This document shows positions 6,881-10,501 of a stretch of DNA of 10,501 nt, piece after piece (the stretch's first letter is position 1; every line of letters starts with the position of its first letter). A program made the position numbers and the translations under genes. Origin of the DNA: JACQAP01 sp031406075 (GTDB lineage: Bacteria > Pseudomonadota > Gammaproteobacteria > Burkholderiales > JACQAP01); NCBI GenBank assembly GCA_031406075.1, contig JANOGP010000054.1, forward strand, positions 1-10,501, read 5' to 3'. The notes under the pieces were generated by a model. That model did not search any database. It was not told where the DNA came from and worked only from the letters and a program-made list of their open reading frames with translations.

Positions 6881-8116
6881 ATGTTGGCATGGCTGAAAGA
6901 GCTGGACGGGCGGGAGCGCAAGACGCTGATCGCCGCGACCGGGGGTTGGGCGACCGACTCGGTCGATGTCATGGTCTTCACGTATGTCGTGCCGACCCTG
7001 ATTGCGGTGTGGGGCATGTCGAAGATCGAAGCCGGCTGGATCACCACCGCGACGGTCATTAGTTCCGCGATCGGCGGCTGGCTGGCAGGCGTGCTCGCGG
7101 ACCGATTCGGCCGAGTGCGCATTCTTCAATTGACCATCGCATGGTTCGCGTTTTTTACCTTTCTCTGCGGATTCACCAATTCCTTCGAACAGTTGCTGGT
7201 TACGCGTTCGCTGCAAGGCCTGGGCTTCGGCGGCGAGTGGGCGGTCGGTTCGGTGCTGATCGGGGAAATGATCCGCCCGCAGCACCGCGGTAAGGCGGTG
7301 GGCACGATGCAAAGCGGATGGGCGGTGGGCTGGGGGGTGGCGAACCTGCTTTTCCTGTTGCTGTATTCCGTGCTGCCCGAACATCTGGCGTGGCGGGCGA
7401 TGTTCTGGGCCGGCATTCTTCCGGCACTGCTGGTGCTCTACATCCGGCGCAACGTGCAGGAACCCGAGGTGTACAGCGCCACCAGGATAAAGACGATGGA
7501 ACGCGGCAGCCACTTCCTGGAGATCTTTTCGCCCGGACTGTTGAAGACCACGGTGCTCACCAGCCTGATGATCACCGGCATGATGGCCGGTTACTTCGCG
7601 GTATTTTTCTGGTTGCCGACGTTCCTTAAAACCGAGCGCGGATTGTCGGTATTGAACACCGGTCTCTATACCTTTGTGGTGATCTTCGGCTCTTTCGTCG
7701 GTTACCTGGCGGCGGCCTATGCGTCCGATCATTTAGGGCGCAAGAAAACTTTCTTCCTGTTTGCCGCGGGCTCGGCGCTCATCGCCATCCTGTACACGCA
7801 GATTCCGATCAGCAATACGCTGATGCTGTTCCTCGGATTCCCGCTCGGCTTCTTCGTTTCGGGCAATTTCAGCGGATGCGGCCCTTTCCTGACCGAATTG
7901 TACCCAAGCCGGGTGCGCGGTTCGGGCCAGGGCTTCGTCTACAATTTCGGGCGCGGAATGAGCGCTTTTGCGACGCCGTTGGTCGGTTACCTGAGCAGCA
8001 CGATGTCCCTTGGCAAAGCCATCGGAATGGTGGCGATTGTCGGCTTTGCCGTGGTCATTCTGGTGGTGGCGCTCCTGCCGGAAACCCGCGGCAAGACGCT
8101 GGTGGTCTACGACTGA
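6881..8116 (+). CDS. MFS transporter, metabolite:H+ / aromatic-acid or sialate-type family
   Basis: This is a 411-aa inner-membrane protein with about 12 predicted membrane segments. Family marks in order: GGWATDSVDVMVF in TM1 (Asp26, Asp29), the acidic pair common to sugar-acid and aromatic-acid proton symporters; motif A GVLADRFGR at 70-78 between TM2 and TM3; RSLQGLGFGGEW at 109-120; a second motif-A-like ASDHLGRKK at 281-289; FLTELYPSRVRGSGQG at 336-351; and a terminal PETRGK at 400-405. These fit the MHS/AAHS/NanT-like branch, which imports carboxylates with protons; the exact substrate cannot be read. ATG 6881 is preceded by AAGGGG six bases away. The next gene, an alpha/beta hydrolase, starts 13 bases after its stop, so import followed by hydrolysis of the same compound is a reasonable inference. 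The frame is intact. Confidence 0.9.
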   Translation: MLAWLKELDGRERKTLIAATGGWATDSVDVMVFTYVVPTLIAVWGMSKIEAGWITTATVISSAIGGWLAGVLADRFGRVRILQLTIAWFAFFTFLCGFTNSFEQLLVTRSLQGLGFGGEWAVGSVLIGEMIRPQHRGKAVGTMQSGWAVGWGVANLLFLLLYSVLPEHLAWRAMFWAGILPALLVLYIRRNVQEPEVYSATRIKTMERGSHFLEIFSPGLLKTTVLTSLMITGMMAGYFAVFFWLPTFLKTERGLSVLNTGLYTFVVIFGSFVGYLAAAYASDHLGRKKTFFLFAAGSALIAILYTQIPISNTLMLFLGFPLGFFVSGNFSGCGPFLTELYPSRVRGSGQGFVYNFGRGMSAFATPLVGYLSSTMSLGKAIGMVAIVGFAVVILVVALLPETRGKTLVVYD

Positions 8117-8120
8117 AAGG
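8115..8120 (+). promoter_or_regulatory. Ribosome binding site choosing the GTG start of the hydrolase
   Basis: GAAAGG overlaps the MFS stop codon and lies 9 bases before GTG 8130 but 15 bases before ATG 8136. It favours the GTG and implies translational linkage to the transporter gene. Confidence 0.5.
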
Positions 8121-8129
8121 CCGTTCATC

Positions 8130-8936
8130 GTGCCCATGATCGAGACCGGTTCCGGTGCGCTTTATTACGATCTGTGCGACGTGGTGCCGGCGTGGGTCGA
8201 CAACCCGCAGACGATCGTTTTCCATCACGGCATTGCGGCCAACACCCACATCTGGGCGGAATGGCTGCCGGTGCTGGCCACCCGTTACCGACTGTTGCGG
8301 TTCGACATGCGCGGATTCGGCAAGTCGGCGCAACCACACCGCGATTATCGCTGGTCCTTTGACGGGCTGGTGGATGACCTGCTGAAAGTGGCCGATGCGG
8401 CGGGCGTGGAGCACTTCCATCTGGTGGGCGAGTCGATCGGCGGCACGGTGGCGCTCGCCTGCGCGCTTGCGGCGCCGCGCCGGCTGCTGAGCCTTACGCT
8501 TTCCAACGCCGCCGCGCGCGGCGGGCTGGTCGCCAACGTCAAAGGCTGGCGCGACATTCTCGCGCAGGAAGGTCAAACAGGCTGGGCGCGGCAACTGATG
8601 GAATCGCGTTTTCATCCCGGCGTGCTCGATCCCGAGTTGCACGCCTGGTATCTGCGGGTGCACGAGACCTGTTCGATGGACGCAACGCTCGGACTCGCGG
8701 ATTTGCTGCTCGGCGCCGACCTGACGCCACGATTGGGCCAAATTACCGTACCGACCCTTTTGCTCAGTCCGCAGTCCAGCCCCTTCATCCCGCTGGAAGT
8801 GATGGCGGCGATGCGCGCGGGGATTCCCGGCGCAGAGTTGCAGGTCTTCGCGCATTCCAAACACGGACTGCCGTTGTCTCACGGCCGCGCTTGCGCCGAA
8901 ACGCTGGCCGCGTTTCTGGCGCGCCGCTGCGGCTGA
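8130..8936 (+). CDS. Alpha/beta-hydrolase fold protein
   Basis: A 268-aa cytoplasmic hydrolase when started at GTG 8130 (ATG 8136 is the alternative). The open frame extends back to 8010, but that part overlaps the MFS gene and encodes a Trp/Arg-rich shadow. The oxyanion segment is FHHGIAAN (31-38), and RFDMRGFGKS (57-66) is the usual strand-5 signature. The nucleophile elbow is GESIGG with Ser102, and the base is probably His245 in SKHGLPLSH. At the position where most relatives have the catalytic acid (VPTLLLxGxxD), this protein reads VPTLLLSPQSSPF, with no Asp or Glu. Relatives include 3-oxoadipate enol-lactonase-like and carboxylesterase-like enzymes; the reaction is not assigned. It follows the MFS gene in a probable operon and is followed about 40 bases later by the insertion sequence. 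Confidence 0.87.
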   Translation: MPMIETGSGALYYDLCDVVPAWVDNPQTIVFHHGIAANTHIWAEWLPVLATRYRLLRFDMRGFGKSAQPHRDYRWSFDGLVDDLLKVADAAGVEHFHLVGESIGGTVALACALAAPRRLLSLTLSNAAARGGLVANVKGWRDILAQEGQTGWARQLMESRFHPGVLDPELHAWYLRVHETCSMDATLGLADLLLGADLTPRLGQITVPTLLLSPQSSPFIPLEVMAAMRAGIPGAELQVFAHSKHGLPLSHGRACAETLAAFLARRCG

Positions 8937-8949
8937 CATTCCTTCACTT

Positions 8950-8968
8950 AAAAAAACTGAAACTTCAG
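8950..8968 (-). terminator. Very weak terminator-like hairpin beside the IS
   Basis: On the minus strand CTGAAGTTTCAG forms a short dyad followed by seven T. It would act on transcripts leaving the IS leftward. The stem is at most 5 bp and AT-rich, so function is doubtful. Confidence 0.2.
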
Positions 8969-8978
8969 GACCTGACCC
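8969..8978. repeat. Left copy of candidate IS target-site duplication
   Basis: GACCTGACCC here is repeated in the same orientation at 10492-10501, just outside the two ends of the IS. Ten bases fits the duplication size of IS4-family elements. The exact edge is ambiguous by one or two bases because the last C also matches the inverted-repeat tip. Confidence 0.6.
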
Positions 8979-8996
8979 AATACTGTTCGCTTAGAT
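8978..8996 (+). repeat. IS left terminal inverted repeat
   Basis: CAATACTGTTCGCTTAGAT pairs with the complement of 10472-10490 with a single C/T difference at position 13. The stop codon of the frame-corrected transposase (minus-strand TAA, 8991-8993) lies inside it. Confidence 0.85.
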
Positions 8997-9230
8997 TGAA
9001 ATTCCTGTCGGGAAGCGTTGCCGGCGATGCAACCGGGGCGGGTCAAGCATCTTCGGCTGACAGTTCATGTCGAGGCGAATGAGCGCCGAGCGATCGTGCG
9101 AGGCGTACGGCGAGTTGCGTCGCTTGACCATGCGCGGGGTGTGCTTGCCCAGCGTGCGCGTGGCGCGCAAGCGCGCGGCCGCATCCAACAGCTCACTGAA
9201 CCAACGCGCCCGCTTTCTCGGCCGCTCTGG
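8991..9230 (-). pseudogene. Displaced C-terminus of the IS4 transposase (next frame)
   Basis: Minus-strand translation in the frame one base from the main transposase frame gives 78 residues after the proline pair at the C6 tract. It begins ERPRKRARWFSELLDAAARL and passes through GKHTPRMVKRRNSPY before ending at TAA in the left inverted repeat. The TPRMVKRR-type segment matches the usual C-terminal end of IS4-family transposases. This is therefore the lost tail of the same gene and not a separate one. With one C removed from the tract the full protein would be about 478 aa. Confidence 0.7.
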
Positions 9231-10428
9231 GGGGAAAGGCCCCGGAGCGGGGCTGTGCGCGGCGCAGGAGTTGCACATGCCCGGTGAACGAGAGTTCGGC
9301 GTGGGGTATTCGGTGGCGACTGGCCCCCTGGTGGAGCAGCCAGCGCACCGCATAGTGCGCCAGCACCCAGCCGTAGAACTCCTGACGCACCAGTTCGGCA
9401 GTCTTGCTGCGCAGCACGCGGCGGCTCTGCCGCAAGTGCGTCTTCAACTCATCGAACACCGCTTCGCCCTGCCAGCGCTCGTGGTAGAGCGCCGCCAACT
9501 CCAATGCCGGGGCCACGAGTGGATCGAGCAGCGTGGTCAACAGGCGGTAGCGCGGCTTTGCATCCGGCAAGCCCGGCAGGGCGTACTCAATGACTCGCAC
9601 CGCTATGGCCTCGGCCGCCCCGGCACGCCGCCCCTTCCTGGTCGGATAGATCGCACTCAGGTAAGAGCCATCGCTCAGCGCCTTGCGCACCGGCAGCTGC
9701 CGGTTGGCCACGCAGCGCCACAGCAGCTGCGCACCGGTTGCCCGGGCTTCGCGCCAGTACTCGTAGCCGTTGAAGCCGCGGTCGGCCAGACACAACATGC
9801 CCGGCTGCAGACCCTTGAGCAGTGGCTCGCAGATCTCCCATTCGCTGGCCCGATAGGGCCCCAGGTTGGCGGCAAAGATGGCATGCGTGGCGCACTCCAC
9901 CAGCACCGCGCACTGGGCCTGCGGATAGCCGGCGTGCCCGGTGCGGCTGCCCGGGTAGCCGAAGTGCTTCACGTTGTCGGCCTCGTCGGGCAGTTCGAAG
10001 TTGCTGCCGTCGATGGCCACCAGGCGCAGCCCGGCGTAGAACGCCTGCGGGTGCGCTTGCGCATCGGCCAGTGGCACACAGCAGCGCTGCAGCAGTTCAC
10101 CCAGGGGGGCCGCGCCGATCCGGCTGCGCAAGCCGCTGATCGAGGACTTGGCCACCCGTGCCGGCTCCGCCGCCCCGGCGGCCCAGGCCAGACCTAGTGC
10201 GACTACGGCAAACACTTCCTCGTAGGCCGCCTCAGGGTACAAGCTCAACGCCATGCAGTAGTAGACCCCGGCCACCGCCGGGAAGCTGCGCACGCGCTGG
10301 GTGTTGCAGCCGTGTTCGTTCAACACCGCATGCACCTGCTCGGCCGGCACCACGCGGGCGAGCAAGCTTGCACTCAGGTAGTCGCTCAGCCGTGCACCGG
10401 CTCCCAACGCTGCCTTGGTTCGCGCCAT
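9193..10428 (-). CDS. IS4-family DDE transposase, frameshifted near its C-terminus
   Basis: Starting at ATG 10428 this gives 411 aa. That start has GGAGG five bases upstream; the in-frame ATG at 10473 lies inside the inverted repeat and has no such site. The N-terminus MARTKAALGAGARLSDYLS fits an IS4 N-terminal domain. The RNase H-like catalytic domain shows AIDGSNFELPD (Asp140), LADRGFNGY (Asp216) and YHERWQGEAVFDELK (Glu322), the last matching the IS4 signature Y-2-R-3-E-6-K exactly (Tyr315, Arg318, Glu322, Lys329). After SGAFPP (residue 400) the frame runs into 11 unrelated residues and stops at 9193. The expected tail is in the neighbouring frame, past a C6 run (plus-strand G6 at 9229-9234). 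The catalytic core is complete; loss of the tail probably impairs the enzyme. Confidence 0.9.
   Translation of the reverse strand: MARTKAALGAGARLSDYLSASLLARVVPAEQVHAVLNEHGCNTQRVRSFPAVAGVYYCMALSLYPEAAYEEVFAVVALGLAWAAGAAEPARVAKSSISGLRSRIGAAPLGELLQRCCVPLADAQAHPQAFYAGLRLVAIDGSNFELPDEADNVKHFGYPGSRTGHAGYPQAQCAVLVECATHAIFAANLGPYRASEWEICEPLLKGLQPGMLCLADRGFNGYEYWREARATGAQLLWRCVANRQLPVRKALSDGSYLSAIYPTRKGRRAGAAEAIAVRVIEYALPGLPDAKPRYRLLTTLLDPLVAPALELAALYHERWQGEAVFDELKTHLRQSRRVLRSKTAELVRQEFYGWVLAHYAVRWLLHQGASRHRIPHAELSFTGHVQLLRRAQPRSGAFPPRAAEKAGALVQ
9229..9234 (-). other. C6 tract at the transposase frameshift
   Basis: On the minus strand the reading is GCC TTT CCC CCC AGA. Five C instead of six would give GCC TTT CCC CCA GAG and join the core to the conserved C-terminal tail. 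A one-base insertion in the tract, real or from sequencing, is the simplest explanation. Confidence 0.7.
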
Positions 10429-10433
10429 GCCAG

Positions 10434-10438
10434 CCTCC
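10434..10438 (-). promoter_or_regulatory. Ribosome binding site of the transposase
   Basis: On the minus strand this is GGAGG, five bases before ATG 10428. It is a strong site that decides between this start and the ATG at 10473 within the inverted repeat. Confidence 0.7.
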
Positions 10439-10471
10439 GAAGTGGCGATGGCCGGATTATGCTCCCAAAAC

Positions 10472-10490
10472 ATCTAAACGAACAGTATTG
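10472..10490 (-). repeat. IS right terminal inverted repeat
   Basis: Read on the minus strand this is CAATACTGTTCGTTTAGAT, identical to the left end except for one T/C change. Confidence 0.85.
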
Positions 10491-10491
10491 A

Positions 10492-10501
10492 GACCTGACC
10501 C
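10492..10501. repeat. Right copy of candidate IS target-site duplication
   Basis: GACCTGACCC matches 8969-8978 exactly and in the same orientation. The window ends at the last base, so the repeat could continue further. Confidence 0.6.

Larger units (their letters stand above)
8978..10490 (-). mobile_element. IS4-family insertion sequence, about 1.5 kb
   Basis: It is bounded by near-perfect 19-bp inverted repeats (8978-8996 and 10472-10490, one mismatch), contains a single DDE transposase gene reading leftward, and is flanked by a candidate 10-bp direct repeat. The gene fills the element: it starts about 45 bases inside the right end, and the frame-corrected coding region stops inside the left repeat. 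The element sits in the space after the MFS/hydrolase operon and interrupts no recognisable gene. The transposase frame is broken as given, so this copy may not be active by itself. Confidence 0.85.

Noticed and set aside
6845..7732. Minus-strand open frame opposite the MFS gene
   Set aside because: Its low-complexity His/Arg/Gln composition is typical of a shadow; the plus-strand protein has all MFS signatures.
8010..8129. Extended N-terminus of the hydrolase from ATG 8010
   Set aside because: It would overlap the last 107 bases of the MFS gene and add a Trp/Arg-rich stretch foreign to the fold; GTG 8130 has a ribosome site and a normal N-terminus.
8055..8939. Minus-strand open frame opposite the hydrolase
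   Set aside because: It is a shadow of the alpha/beta hydrolase, which has the GESIGG elbow and other conserved motifs.
9067..10197. Plus-strand open frame of 376 codons inside the IS
   Set aside because: It is antisense to the transposase, which carries a complete DDE core and the IS4 signature.
1..10501. CRISPR array, tRNA, rRNA, riboswitch or phage genes
   Set aside because: I looked for spaced repeats, cloverleaf-like stretches and phage-type proteins on both strands and saw none.

Overview
The window is a GC-rich bacterial chromosomal or contig segment. Dense coding, GTG/TTG starts, and a catabolic gene mix of TfdA-type dioxygenase, crotonase and chromene-carboxylate-isomerase-like genes suggest a proteobacterium. 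Betaproteobacteria is my best guess, but this rests on gene flavour only, because no rRNA or other marker gene is present.

Layout. (1) 1-2034, plus strand: a three-gene catabolic cluster. It holds the 3' part of a DsbA-fold/2-hydroxychromene-2-carboxylate-isomerase-like gene, an ATGA-overlapping crotonase that looks like an enoyl-CoA isomerase and is frameshifted at an A7 tract, and an intact TfdA/TauD-family Fe(II)/2-oxoglutarate dioxygenase. (2) 2191-2211: a weak terminator-like hairpin where the convergent genes meet. (3) 2212-4572, minus strand: two secreted proteins in tandem, a Het-C/VWA7-like protein with zinc-phospholipase-type motifs and a ThuA-domain protein starting 21 bases after it. 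(4) 4698-6555, minus strand: an SLC13/DASS-type anion permease with two TrkA-C (RCK_C) domains in the middle (architecture of E. coli YfbS), broken into two ORFs by an in-frame stop and a frameshift in the hydrophilic linker. (5) 6556-6880: a divergent intergenic region with no convincing gene. (6) 6881-8936, plus strand: an MFS carboxylate/sugar-acid-type transporter and an alpha/beta hydrolase, 13 bases apart, probably one operon. (7) 8978-10490, minus strand: a near-complete IS4-family insertion sequence with 19-bp terminal inverted repeats and a candidate 10-bp target duplication, inserted about 40 bases after the hydrolase stop. Its DDE transposase is frameshifted at a C6 tract; the missing C-terminus lies in the next frame and ends inside the left inverted repeat.

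Working together: the first cluster would oxidise a carboxylic acid substrate and handle a CoA-thioester intermediate. The MFS/hydrolase pair would import and hydrolyse an ester or ring-cleavage-type product. The anion permease may once have supplied another acid. None of the substrates can be read from the sequence.

A pattern runs through the window: three genes carry reading-frame lesions, two in homopolymers (A7, C6) and one next to a GC dinucleotide run. This could be sequence error or real gene decay, and raw reads are needed to decide. I found no clearly undescribed system. The Het-C-like secreted protein paired with a ThuA protein is the least ordinary intact content.
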